From NCBI GenBank assembly GCA_029204225.1, contig MU833390.1, forward strand, positions 1-56,985: a stretch of 56,985 nt of DNA. The letters run 5' to 3'. The translations under genes and the position numbers were made by a program. Below are positions 24,175 to 35,009 of this stretch, in pieces (position 1 is the stretch's first letter; every line of letters begins with the position of its first letter). The notes beneath the pieces are model-generated. The model was not told the origin of the DNA. It ran no database searches and saw nothing but the letters and a program-made list of their open reading frames with translations. The DNA is from Diphasiastrum complanatum (taxonomy: Eukaryota; Streptophyta; Lycopodiopsida; Lycopodiales; Lycopodiaceae).

Positions 24175-24250
24175 CTCCCTCTCAAAGCTAGTATTTTTTT
24201 GATTCCTAAGCTTGCACACTGCTTCTCAAAAATTGTCTTGTCAAGAGGCT

Positions 24251-24835
24251 TCATGAAGATATCAGCCACCATATGCTTTTGGAATAAACTCGGTCTTCAG
24301 CCTTCGTCAGATGAATGGAGGATGTATTATCCATGAATAGTAGCAGCGGCTTGTTGAAGTTCTCTTCCAGTCCGTCAAGGAACTGCTTGAGCCATGTAAG
24401 TTCGTTTGCCATCTTGGCTGCTGCAACATACTCTGCTTCGCAGGATGATTGCACAGTTACGGTCTGATTCCTGCTAATCCATATCACAACTGCACCGGCT
24501 GCTATTGTGAATCCTCTTGAGACGCTCTTGTAGTCATCTTTCAGGGATGCCCAGCTTGCATCGTTGTAGGATTTAATCTGAAATCCTTCATGCTGAGAGA
24601 AACATAGCCCATAATCCTTCATTTGTTGAAGGTATTGCAGAATTATCTTGGCTATCTTCCAGTGCGTAGGGCCTGGATCGATATTAAAATGGCTCATTCT
24701 GGAAACTGCAGAAGCAATGTCAGGGCGTGTACTATCTGCCAAGTACATGAGTGATCCAATTAATGTTTTGTAGGGCACGTTCTGCATGGGCTCTTGCTCT
24801 TCTGCATTCTGCGGGTAGTCTTGCCAAACACTTTG
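24251..24835 (-). pseudogene. Copia RNase H and RT tail
   Basis: Minus-strand open frame with DYPQNAEEQEPMQNVPYKTL, then SLMYLADSTRPDIASAVSRM (the end of RT). RNase H follows with a catalytic-region variant SYNDASWASLKDD, SSCEAEYVAAAKMANELTWL and LLLFMDNTSSIHLTKA. This part is nearly intact over about 190 codons. The tRNA-like C-terminal tail is cut before the LTR. Confidence 0.9.
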
Positions 24836-24839
24836 TTGA

Positions 24840-25930
24840 GTTCTGCACCAACAAAGGCATACTTCACTTGAAGACTGCAGCCTACACACCACAACACAAT
24901 GGTGTGGTAGAGAGAAAAAATCGAACCCTCATGGAAGCTACGAGATCCATGATGGCCTATTCAAAGGCATCAAAATTTTAATGGGCTGAAGCAATAGCTA
25001 CAGCCAACTACCTGAGGACAAATAGATCTAGTGTTGCACATACCATGCCACACGAGGTTTGGTGGGGCAACAAACCAAGTCTGACACGTGCACATTTTTG
25101 AATGCGTCGCATATGCCCACATTCCAGATCAGAAAAGGAAGAAGCTGGATGAAAAGGTGGAGCAGGGATTCCTTGTAGGATATGATGTTCATTCATCATA
25201 TTATAGGTTCTACATGCCTCTGACAACAGATAGATCAAGACTGTCAGAGACATCAGATTTCATGAGTCAAAGACAATGGCTGACGGAGATCCAGTTGGCT
25301 ACAAAATCATGACCAGAGGCTACCCTGAGCACCCGGATCAACATGCTCAAATTCTAGATGGACAGAGTGACTATTCAGACGATGAGCAACAAGGCGCACA
25401 TCCTGTACCCAGGACACCTGCTACTCATCTCAATTCAGCAGTCAACAAAGGCAAGGCCATCGATCTAACTGCAGAAACTCCAAGAAGATTCATGAGAGAA
25501 AGAAGAGCACCTGTCAGATTTGTACCTGATAGCCCAGTCTCTATATCAGAGGAGTTCTGTGGATTTGGAGGAGAACCTCAAACATATGAGTAACCTATCA
25601 ACTACTATCCAGATAAGGACAAGTTGATTAAAGCGATGGAAGACGCGATGAATTCCATGGAGCAGAACAATGTTTGGAATCTGGAGCCATTACCAGCAGA
25701 TAGGAAAACCGTAAAATGCAAATGGGTATTCAAATACAAGTATGGACCTAATGGCAACGTATCAAAATACAAGGCCAGATTGGTGGCGAAAGGTTTCTCT
25801 CAAAAGTATGGTGTTACTGAAACCTTTTCTCCAGTCGTAAAGCATTCATCCTTACGCCTACTATTTGCATATGCAGCAACATACAGTCTCAAGATCCACA
25901 TAGTGGATGAAAAAACTGCCTTCCTAAGAA
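24840..25930 (+). pseudogene. Copia integrase-RT segment in inverted orientation
   Basis: Plus-strand fragment starting inside the integrase core (GILHLKTAAYTPQHNGVVER, 24850-24980) and continuing with FECVAYAHIPDQKRKKLDEK and a linker (25276-25593). It ends in the first part of RT (SMEQNNVWNLEPLPADRKTV, CKWVFKYKYGPNGNVSKYKA, 25624-25925). It breaks off at the DEKTAFLR region exactly where LTR copy 2 begins. The left end meets the minus-strand RNase H fragment head to head near 24836-24845. Confidence 0.9.
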
Positions 25931-25931
25931 A

Positions 25932-26774
25932 TGCATTAGTCTTAAACAAAACTAATTCCAGTTTTCTGTTGTTGTCCTCTGTGAATCATCTGCCTTCTGC
26001 CCGTTGTGTTTTGCCTTCACGCCGCAGGCCTTTGCTTTTACTAAAGGACATTTTTGCGACTTTAAGAGCAGTGTCACTTTTTCAAGGGTAAGTGTCCCTT
26101 TTATAAAGGCAAGTTTTCGTGAAAAACCCGACAATAGTCCTAACAGGGTTTTAAGGCATTTTGGTGACAATGTTGCTTTTTCCCAAAAGGCGAAAAATGC
26201 GACAGTACGGCAAAAACCTTTTCTAAGGGCAGTGCCCCTTTTTCCAAGGAGGCGAAAAATGCTACAGTAGGACAAAAACCATTTTTAAGGGTAGGTGTCG
26301 CTTTTTCCCGAAAGGCAAAAATGTCAACTGTAGGACTAAAAAACGGTTTAAGGCTAGTGTCCCACCTTTAAGGGCAGGTGTAGCTTTTATTGAAAGGCAA
26401 AAAAGTCAAAGGGCGAAAAAGCCGACTTTCGGGCAAAAACCAGTTCTAAGGCAAATGTCGCTTTTCTAAGAGTGAGTGTCCCTTTTTCTAAGGGTCTAAA
26501 CCTTTCTAAGGCATTTTAGGGACAATGTTGCCTTTTCCGCAAAAATGCAAAAAATGTGACAGTGTCGAGAAAAGTTCTCAGAATTATTTTCTGAGTGTTT
26601 TAGACCTAGTGCTGAATTTTTTTCATGACACAAAAATGCGAACTGTGCGACAAAACAGTTAAAAATGCAGACTGTGCGAAAAATGGTTCAAAATGCATAG
26701 TCGCTAAAAACAACAAAGAAAAAACTAAGGAAAAATGCTTAGGCTTTGAAAGATAGAAACTAATAGTTTCTTCA
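25932..26774 (-). repeat. LTR copy 2
   Basis: 843 bp, plus strand TGCATTAGTC...GTTTCTTCA, closely similar to 23311-24174. No primer-binding site lies at its inner edge, consistent with loss of the 5' internal region. Confidence 0.85.
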
Positions 26775-27029
26775 TGAAATGTAGTTTTCTCAAATTTATT
26801 AATGAAGTGGGCCTTTTCTCAAACTGACTTTGCTTACCTTCCGAGTTTCAATGTTCAATAAAAGTGCCAGTAATTAGTATTGGATTATTATCTCTTCTCT
26901 CCCTAATCCAATAGTTAATCTAGATCCATGTAGTTTTTGCAATTTTACTCGCATTGTCGCACAGTGTACAGAAATACACAAGAATTACATGTGTCTACAT
27001 GATAGTCAAACTATCGAAGGAGTATTGAG

Positions 27030-27632
27030 TGTTGACAATCAACTATCAATAGAAGCTTGAATGCTTGATTCAAACAACTATCAAATCGAATATCCGAACC
27101 TTTGTCAACCTCAACTCCAAACGACTTGACTCCAACTCGAATTAAATATTGTCAACTGTCTAATTAGCACGATACGACTCTAAATAAAACTAGTTAAACT
27201 AGTTTTAATACCGTTTAACTAATCTGACAATGACACAACTATGACTGTCACCTATCTTGATAGTGACAGCCATGTTCGTCACCTATCACAATAAATTGCT
27301 GCCAAGATCCATCTTAGATAGCATAGCTCAATGTTTCCATTTATGTAATATATATGAATAATTGTATAGTTAAGCAATGAAATGAGGGATTTATGGAGCC
27401 ACTAAACATTTCAATTCAATTGACTTATTGCATTCAAATATTATGTTAGTATGAATGTATTTCTCTCTGATTAAATGTTCTATGCAATATTGCACTAATC
27501 TTCACTCATGTAGAATTTTTTGAACTCTCTAACACTTCCACAATCAATTTTCTAATGAAGTTGTATTTGTTTGACATTTCACTATATCAAATCATCGGGT
27601 CTTAATTTTTCATCCATTTTTCCTTTTTCCCA
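27030..27632 (+). repeat. Probable 5' LTR of a plus-strand copia element
   Basis: It begins TGTTGACAATC and ends ...TTTTTCCCA, followed by a primer-binding-like site. No complete second copy was found, though 28888-28990 resembles 27362-27450. Confidence 0.5.
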
Positions 27633-27635
27633 ATA

Positions 27636-27690
27636 TGGTATCGGAGTTTACCAACATGGTATTAGAGCCAACTTCGTATCAGAGTAGCCA
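27636..27690 (+). other. Primer-binding-site-like sequence, present three times
   Basis: TGGTATCGGAG at 27636, TGGTATTAGAGC at 27657 and CGTATCAGAG near 27677 all resemble the initiator tRNA-Met site TGGTATCAGAGC. Confidence 0.55.
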
Positions 27691-27830
27691 TGATATCAAA
27701 GCTTTCATGATATCATAAGCTTTCTTTCAGAACATTCTATTAGATTAATAAGATAATTTCTTTCTTATTTTGATATCACTAGACTTTGTTTTCATTCTTA
27801 TGTAACTAATAGTAATTAGATTAACTATCG

Positions 27831-28943
27831 AAAAGGCTACTTCTATATGGATTGACAAAGTAAAGTTGTTTCATCATAGACAAGCTAAATGGATCCAATT
27901 ATCATTTGTGGAATTTAAGATGAAAACTGTGCTAATGACCAATGAGCTATGGTATGTTGTTGCAAATATCAAGGACAAGCCAGATGTGGATGACACAACC
28001 ATCTCCAAATGGAAACTGAAGGATGGTAAAGTTTTTGTGCTGATAATTCTCACTATATAAGATACACAAATCGGCCACGTATCTAAGCCTCAAACTTTGA
28101 AAGAAGTATGGGATATTCTGAGCACACTATATGATATGAGGGATGTTACTTCCAAGATACATCTTAGAAAAAATTCTTCTCACTCAAAAGGTCTAACGGT
28201 GATTCATTAAAAAATCGCATAAATCAGTTCAAGAATCTCTTGCAACAAAAAAAATGGGAGCTATTGGATCAGTTATCAACGATCAAGATGCAATTATGAC
28301 ATTCCTATTAAGCTTGCCACCTACATATGAAAATCGGGTGATGATTATATCAATACACTCAGATTTAACTACTTCTAGAGTGATCACTATGTTGTTGTAG
28401 AAAGAGAATTGCGATTCAAATCGAATCAAAAAATAATTCAGAATCAAGAGCATTCAGCGAATCAATTGAAGGAGGAGACGTTTTGCAAATACTGCAAGCG
28501 CACTTTTCATGACATCTAGGATCGCAAAATATTAAAGTTCAAGAACAATAGCAAGAAGCAATCAAGTCAACAAGCGAATGCAATTGTAGAAACATCTCAA
28601 ACCCCTATTCAAAACGTGGATGAAGATGCATTATGATCAATCATTAGAAGGTACAAGATGATAATGCTTGGTTTTTTTAATTTTGGAGCCACTCAACATA
28701 TGACTAGTTATCTCAAATGTTTAGTACTATATGCCTTACAATACCAAGAAGTTTATATACCTCGATGACAGCAACACACATAGTATCAAAGGTGAATGCA
28801 TTATAAGATTAAGCTTTCAGAATGATCAATTCAGACTACTCTCTAAAGTTCTTTATGTACCTAATCTTTCTGTTGATATGCTAAACAAATGTATAGCTAA
28901 GCAACAAAATGAGGGATTGAAAGAGTCACAGAACATTGATTAG
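27831..28943 (+). pseudogene. Copia Gag-protease remnant
   Basis: Plus-strand Gag text in broken frames: KLFHHRQAKWIQLSFVEFKM, then LWYVVANIKDKPDVDD (27866-28060), TLKEVWDILSTLYDMRDVTS, AIMTFLLSLPPTYENRV, and a degenerate zinc knuckle FCKYCKRTFHD. The protease part has FGATQHMTS, where DSGATQHM would be expected, so the catalytic Asp-Ser pair is lost; LDDSNTHSIKGECIIRLSFQ and LLSKVLYVPNLSVDML follow (28731-28943). After VDML the similarity ends and the sequence resembles the LTR interior. Integrase and RT are missing. Confidence 0.82.
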
Positions 28944-29502
28944 TTCAAGACAAAGAGTTTGTGCAAGCATTCAAATGATCTTCACATCATCGACTAGCAT
29001 AGCAAATGAGAAACAGTTTTGAGTACGCAGTTATCACCGCTATTATTTTGTGCTCATCATTCAGTTGACTATGTACTTGATACAGTAGGAGTAAAGATTA
29101 ACTCCATCAAGGGATGCCAATGGTAGGCCCTCGGGACCATTCATTCCAAGATGCCAACAGTAGTGAATATCCAGTTACAATCAACTACATATTTGTTGAC
29201 AGGCAATTCGACAATAGTCCATGTCTGGTTCTTGGTTAGAAAAGAATACTCTCTATCCATTCCTTGTCTTAAGAGGTCAGAATCCGACTAACCAAGTGCT
29301 TCTTCGACAGTCATTGTTTTTCAAATTAGATAACAAGAAGATTTGGCAATAGGTGGTCTGCGATTTCTTGTTGATATTCTAGGAGATGGTTGAGGCTGAT
29401 TATCCATACCTTGGTTCTATTTTTGCTGAGCTACAACGTCCTCTTATGATCCACTATTGATAAGTTGTTCATTTTTTGCTGACATACTTGGACCTCGATA
29501 AA
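28944..29502. other. Degenerate repeat sequence
   Basis: No clear gene. The first ~50 bp resemble the LTR at 27362. The rest (about 29210-29440) may be the linker between integrase and RT of another copia element on the minus strand, but I could not confirm any motif. Confidence 0.3.
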
Positions 29503-29507
29503 AATAA

Positions 29508-30137
29508 TGTTGAAAATTCTCACTTCTCACTTGACATTGTTTATTGTAAATAAAGATCAATCATTAGAACAATGTTGATGATCTGATTTCACATGTGTGG
29601 AGCCTGTTTCCACGTGTGTAAGAAAGTACTTTTCATACTTGTATATATCTAATTTGATTTTGTATCAATCTAGTTAGTGTGAACATGATATGACTAGTTT
29701 TGCTCAAGTTGACTAGTCACCTAGAAATTAGCTTTTCCTTGCATGTGCATGAGTAAGTGCTCCCACATGGCAAGTGGATGTTCACATGTGTGTATAGAGT
29801 TCTAGAAGATAAGAGTTGACCATTTTTCTTAGATCCTATTTTGTATGGAATATTCCTATATTCTAGGAGACTAGTTTTTTGGATTTTAGCTATATTCTAG
29901 AAGGTCAACTTTGGATAAGGATCAAGGATGGATCAAATGGATAGATTTGAGTGATGTGGCATTCTTCACACATGTGAAGACCTACTGGACTATACCAGAC
30001 TCATGGATTACTTGACCATAAAAGGATCATCATTTTGCTAATGAGATTGATGAGACTTTTGCATTCTACACTTTTGTGAGATTTCTAGTCATTAGAATTG
30101 TGATTTCTATGAATGATTGCTATCAAGAACTATAGTA
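29508..30137 (+). repeat. Truncated 5' LTR
   Basis: About 630 bp, collinear with 30924-31554 at high identity. Identity ends abruptly after ...CAAGAACTATAGTA. Confidence 0.92.
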
Positions 30138-30910
30138 TGCTACTTCCATTCTTGAAAGGTTTGGTATGAAAGATTGTAAGGGGATTGACACCCCTATGGA
30201 GCATGTTGTGACAGCAACTAATGAAGGTCATGAAGCATCCTTTGAGGACATCACCCTCTTTAGGAAGCTTATAGTCTCTCTAATCTATTTAACCATCACT
30301 AGACCTGACTTAAGTTTTTGTGTAATCAAGTTGAGTCAAAGTATGCAAGCTCCTTTATTCATCATTGGAAAAGTGCCAAGAGAGTACTTAGATATGTTAT
30401 GAAGGATCTAATTTGCACTTGAGAGCCTACTCGGATTCAGATTTTGCAGGTGACAAGATGGATAGAAAGTCCATTAGTGCATTTGCAACATTTCTTTGTG
30501 GAGGAGTAATATCTTGGCTTTCCAAAAAGCAAGATACTATCTCACTATCTTCTTGTGAAGCCGAATACAAGGCATTGACTTCAACAACCAAAGAGCTCCT
30601 ATGGCTAAGAAGACTCTTGATGGAGCTACATGTGCTAGAGGCCGAGGAGATCCCTTACATATTTTGTGACAATCAAGCTTCTCAACAAATTTCTTCAAAT
30701 CCTATCTTCCATGCTAGAACAAAGCATATTGAGATAGCTCACCACTTTGTGAGGGAGAAAATACAATCCAAGGAGGTGCAACTACATCATGTACCATCAT
30801 CCGAATGCATAGCTGATATCTTAACCAAGCCATTGTCCAAAGATCCATTTTTCAAGTTAAGATATGCTCTTGGAATTGTAGATAGATGTACATTAGATTT
30901 GCCAAGCTAG
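30138..30910 (+). pseudogene. Copia RT tail and RNase H
   Basis: End of the Pol polyprotein. The RT tail contains MKDCKGIDTPMEHVV and LIYLTITRPDLSFCVIKLSQ (30166-30402). After a frame change near 30395, RNase H reads open for about 165 codons (30413-30910). Its motifs YSDSDFAGDKMDRKS, LSSCEAEYKALTS, IFCDNQASQQISSNPIFHAR and the tail ECIADILTKPLSKDPFFKLR are all intact. The stop TAG at 30908-30910 directly precedes the polypurine tract, as is usual in copia. RNase H would remove the RNA template during reverse transcription, but with no RT or Gag this copy cannot act alone. Confidence 0.92.
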
Positions 30911-30923
30911 AAGTGAGGAGGAA
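30911..30923 (+). other. Polypurine tract
   Basis: AAGTGAGGAGGAA directly before the 3' LTR start TGTTGAAAATTG. Confidence 0.85.
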
Positions 30924-31781
30924 TGTTGAAAATTGTCACTTCTCACTTGACATTGTTTATTGTAAATAAAGATCAATCATTAGAACAATGTTGATGATCT
31001 AATTTCACACGTGTGGAGCTTGTACCCATGTGTGAAAGAAAGTACTTTTCATACTTGTATATATCTAATTTGGTTTTGTATCAATCTAGTTAGTGTGAAC
31101 ATGATATGACTAGTTTTGGTCAAGCTGACTAGTCACCTAGAAATTAGCTTTTCCTTGCATGTGCATGAGTAAATGCTCCCACATGGCAAGTGGATGTTCA
31201 CACGTGTGTATAGAGTTCTAGAAGATAAGAGTTGACCATTTTTCTTAGAACCTATTTTGTAGGGAATATTCCTATATTCTAGGAGACTAGCTCTTTGGAT
31301 TTTAGCCATATTCTAGAAGGTCAACTTTGGATAAGGATCAAGGATGGATCAAATGGATAGATCTGAGTGATGTGGCACTCTTCACACGTGTGAGGACCTG
31401 CTTGACTGTACCAGACTTGTGGATGTACTTGATCCATAAAATGATATCATTTTGCTAATGAGATTGATGAGACTTTTGCATTCTACAATTTTGTGAGATT
31501 TCTAGTCATTAGAATTGTGATTTCTATGAATGATTGCTATCAAGAACTATAGTACTTGTTGTTTCAGGTCAGGCCGTACTGTGGACAATACTCCACACAT
31601 GTGAGGCCGCTCTCACTAATTTATGATGTGTTGATCCATTGCTCTTGCTTAATTCTAAGTGTAGTGAATCTAGATCAAGATCTAATGTGTAGAACTTGAT
31701 AGATCCATTGAGTAGGCAACCAATAACTCTCTATGATTGTTAAGTACAATCATTATTGTCCTAAAAACTGAAATTTTATCA
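30924..31781 (+). repeat. Complete 3' LTR
   Basis: 858 bp, TGTTGAAAATT...TTTTATCA, followed by target-site duplication AATAA. It contains CACACGTGTG twice (in 31003-31016 and 31381-31394). Confidence 0.88.
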
Positions 31782-31786
31782 AATAA

Positions 31787-33756
31787 CATCTCTGTTGAAG
31801 AGTATCTTCGATTCAACGAAATCATATAGCTTATAAGCAGTGATCGGGACACCTCTTTGGAGTTATACTAAATTTTCCTCTACACATGTTCATGTATTGA
31901 TTTTTTAGAATTAATACCGGTGGAATCCTAGAATTTTTGAAACATAGCCTCATGAATCCTACAATAATTAAAAAATTGTCCTATTAAAACAAATTGTCTA
32001 AGGTTTAAAATTGTGAAAAATTTTAGCTTGCTGTCTAATTGCCTGCACTAATTTGTAGTTGTCCTCCACCCAAAAATAAGACAAACAATAAAACCTTAGC
32101 ATTAAATTTACAACTTACACTAGCATGATCGATTCAACTACCAATATGTTATTGTAACCATGGCAACAAAATTTTGATGCAAAAAAAGAGTTAAACAATG
32201 CCTCGAAAGGATCAAAATGAGATATAACAACATCAAATTGCACAGTAGCAAGTACATTAGAGGTCTCCAACAAAGACATCCAAACTTTAATCATCCATCG
32301 TTTTCATTATCTCAAGAGATGGTGCCATGCCAATGATAAAATACATTTAAAAAAAGCGAAATCTGTAAATTCATAACAAAGTGAGGCTTGCAATCACGCC
32401 AGAATCCTTCAATAGCTCATAAGAAAAGTATATCATGAACTAAAGCCCTACTTAATGGAGTTCTCGAAGACAATATAATCAACTGAAGCTGGTGTTAAAA
32501 AACACCACTTTAACTTATAAGCTAGACTCTAAAACCAGAAAGGATTTTTCCTTGTCTCTTTAAACCATAGACAACATCCATAGCAGTTAAGAGTCTTCCA
32601 GCCAGAAAGCTCCGTGCACAACATTGCATCATTGATAACATTCTAGAAGAGGATCCTCAGCATGTCTCTTGTTTCCTTATAAATGAGATCATTGATATGC
32701 TTCACAAATGTACCCATACTATATGGTGCAATTGCAGCCTTAAGAGGTAGAAGACTTCATAGCTGATTTTGTGACATGCCTCAAAAACCTATCAAAATTA
32801 TGAATGGAAAATAGGTCAAAACATCTCCAAAATTATCTTTAGAAATATTTAACACATGCAGTAAAAGCTATAAAACTAGAAATGTCGACCACTACAATCA
32901 TGCAAACATTTCTTTAAGAATATCAACAAAGCTTTGCAAAAGACTTATGTGAACACAAAAAAATGCAATTAAAAGCTAATTGTATTCAAGATTCAAAGTG
33001 ATTTCAACAAATATTTCATAGCTCCAGAGTGAGTTTACAGATTAGCAGTAGCTAGTCATACTATTCGTGAGAAGAGAACATCTCCTCGCGCCAACGCGTT
33101 GATCTGGGAAACGGACAACACTCAAGAATTGTATTTTTGATTCATTTTCGTTCATTTATTGATGAACTATATTTTCATGTGAAGGATAGGCGCAGTCAAC
33201 AAACTGGGTCTTACCAAAACCAAAGATGTGCAATTTGTTAAGGATATCGAATCCTTACTTCCTACATACATACGAGAACACCAAGTATGCATCAACATGT
33301 GGAAAATTATGCATCAACATGAGAACACATGCCTAATGACAAAAACAAAAGACACCAATAGACATAACACTTTCTGTAAGATTGCCACATTTAAATTTCT
33401 AAAGCTTATAGAAAAATCTCATAAAAGCCTGAAAACTTACCAAAAAAATACACCGTCGACTGAAATGGTGCTTTGAATCATCGTATGAACAAAATTCTAT
33501 CTGTATTGGACAGATTTTTGTCACATCGACTCTACATTGAGTTAATACATTCTCGTACATGAGCTTATACCCACATTTCAGCATTAAAACATCAACATAC
33601 AATGTATAATCAACTCTAAAACATCTGCTCAATACAAGGGAGTCAACAAACGTCTGCAAGAGATAGTGCTTGAAATCATGGAAATATACAAAATTATGCA
33701 TTGACATGAGAATACATGTTGTCAAGATACTAACGATAGATATGAAGCCACCAACA
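31787..33756. other. Repeat-like region, no gene seen
   Basis: AT-rich sequence without conserved motifs. A short near-duplicate (ATTATGCATCAACATGAGAA near 33310 and ATTATGCATTGACATGAGAA near 33694) suggests old repeats. The open frames at 33228-33476 and 33399-33725 show nothing recognisable. Confidence 0.45.
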
Positions 33757-34140
33757 TCAATCCATCCGTGGTAGTGGATATCTATTCTTAACAGTTACCT
33801 TGTTCAATATCTTATAGTCGACGCAAAACCTTATAGTCCCATCCTTCTTGGCAACCAGAACCACTGGTGATGCCCAAGGAGACTTACTAGGTTGTACCCA
33901 CCCCTTTTTCAGGTAATCATGTAAATGCCTACTTACCTCAGCCTCTTCCAATGCACTCCTCCTATAAGGACACTGTGCGATTGGAATTGCTCAAGGTATT
34001 AGGTCAATTTTATGATCAACTATCCTTTCTGATGATAAACCTACAGGAAGGTCTAAAAAAACATCATTGAATTCCTGCCTAAGTTCATTATAGGCTTCAA
34101 ATTCTGTAGTGTTCTCACTGGGTATATTCATGGCATTTAT
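33757..34140 (-). pseudogene. Ty3/gypsy reverse transcriptase fragment
   Basis: Minus-strand fragment of a gypsy-type Pol. The RT start is clear: [20 protein letters not shown], then [29 protein letters not shown] and RYPLPRMD, typical of Ty3/gypsy. Upstream on the minus strand, degraded text with a stop ([13 protein letters not shown]) represents the protease-RT linker. The catalytic YLDD region and everything after it are missing. The fragment is bounded on the right by an LTR fragment of the copia family at 34145. Confidence 0.88.
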
Positions 34141-34144
34141 ATTA

Positions 34145-35009
34145 AGTTCTTCATCATTGCAACAAATGACACAAAAAATGCGACACTACAGTTTTACACG
34201 GCATTCCACACAGGTGAAAAATGCGATACTGCAGTTTTACACGGGATTCCACACAAGCGACAAAAGCGAAAAATGCAACACTGCATTTTTACACGGGATT
34301 TCACACAGGCGACCGTTCGCAGATTTACAAGGGATCCCAAGTACAGAGTGTCTACGTCTTCACACTCCAATAACAACTGTTCTAATTAGTCAGTTAATCA
34401 GCTGTTAAGCGATCTTGTAAATGTAAAGCTAGAATAATACAAGACCTTCCAGTTGCTGTATAAGTAAATGAGCGATTGAAAAAGAGCAAGCATGCGGATA
34501 CTCCAGCAGAGATCAAATAGCCAGAACGGGTCTTCTAGTAGCTAACTCCTCAGAGTTAGTGATTATATATAGAGAGAGATATTCAGAACTTTACCAATTG
34601 ATTTGAGTCTGTAACTAGGATCATGCGCTTATCAGTGCAATTGTATTGTGATCTAATTGTTGTGTTACAACATTATTATATGGATTCGCTACTGTTCTAC
34701 ATCTTTGCATTCTTGTTGAATGAAATAAACTCTCACTCCTCTTACGCAAACATCATTATAAGAAAATGTATGGCTGTATCTGACGCCTACTTATTTCTAC
34801 ATTCTCTTCATATCAGGTTATCATCATTAGAGGATTGCATGGCTGTCTCAGACGCCTAATCGTTTCTGCAATCTCTCTTTCACAGCAGTCTAAGAATCCT
34901 ACATTGATAATCTTATTCAACACAAAAGAATAGCTCACAATCTCCATTCTCTAAGTAATCCGAGATTCTTTAATAAGAATTTTGTTTCATCATTGTATTC
35001 ATCACAACA
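34145..35009 (+). repeat. Truncated LTR of the 4757-11582 copia family, reversed
   Basis: It matches the reverse complement of 4757-5750: CACTGCATTTTTACACGGGA minisatellite units, then CTAGAATAATACAAGACCTTC, a short TA/GA run near 34562-34580, and an end ...TCATCACAACA. About 450 bp of the outer U3 part is missing where the gypsy fragment begins. Confidence 0.85.

Larger units (their letters stand above)
23311..26774 (-). mobile_element. Rearranged copia element with internal inversion
   Basis: Two LTRs in the same orientation (23311-24174 and 25932-26774) enclose about 1.75 kb. RNase H lies on the minus strand beside the polypurine tract, as expected for a minus-strand element. The integrase-RT segment is on the plus strand. 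Turning 24840-25930 around would restore the order integrase, RT, RNase H. Gag, protease and the second half of RT are lost. Flanking 5-mers do not match. Confidence 0.7.
29508..31781 (+). mobile_element. Internally deleted copia element with target-site duplication
   Basis: It starts TGTTGAAAATT and ends TTTTATCA. The flanking 5-mers are identical: AATAA at 29503-29507 and at 31782-31786. The 3' LTR (30924-31781) is complete; the 5' LTR copy stops at about 30137 and runs straight into the end of RT. One deletion therefore removed the last ~230 bp of the 5' LTR, primer-binding site, Gag, protease, integrase and most of RT. A polypurine tract precedes the 3' LTR. Confidence 0.88.
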
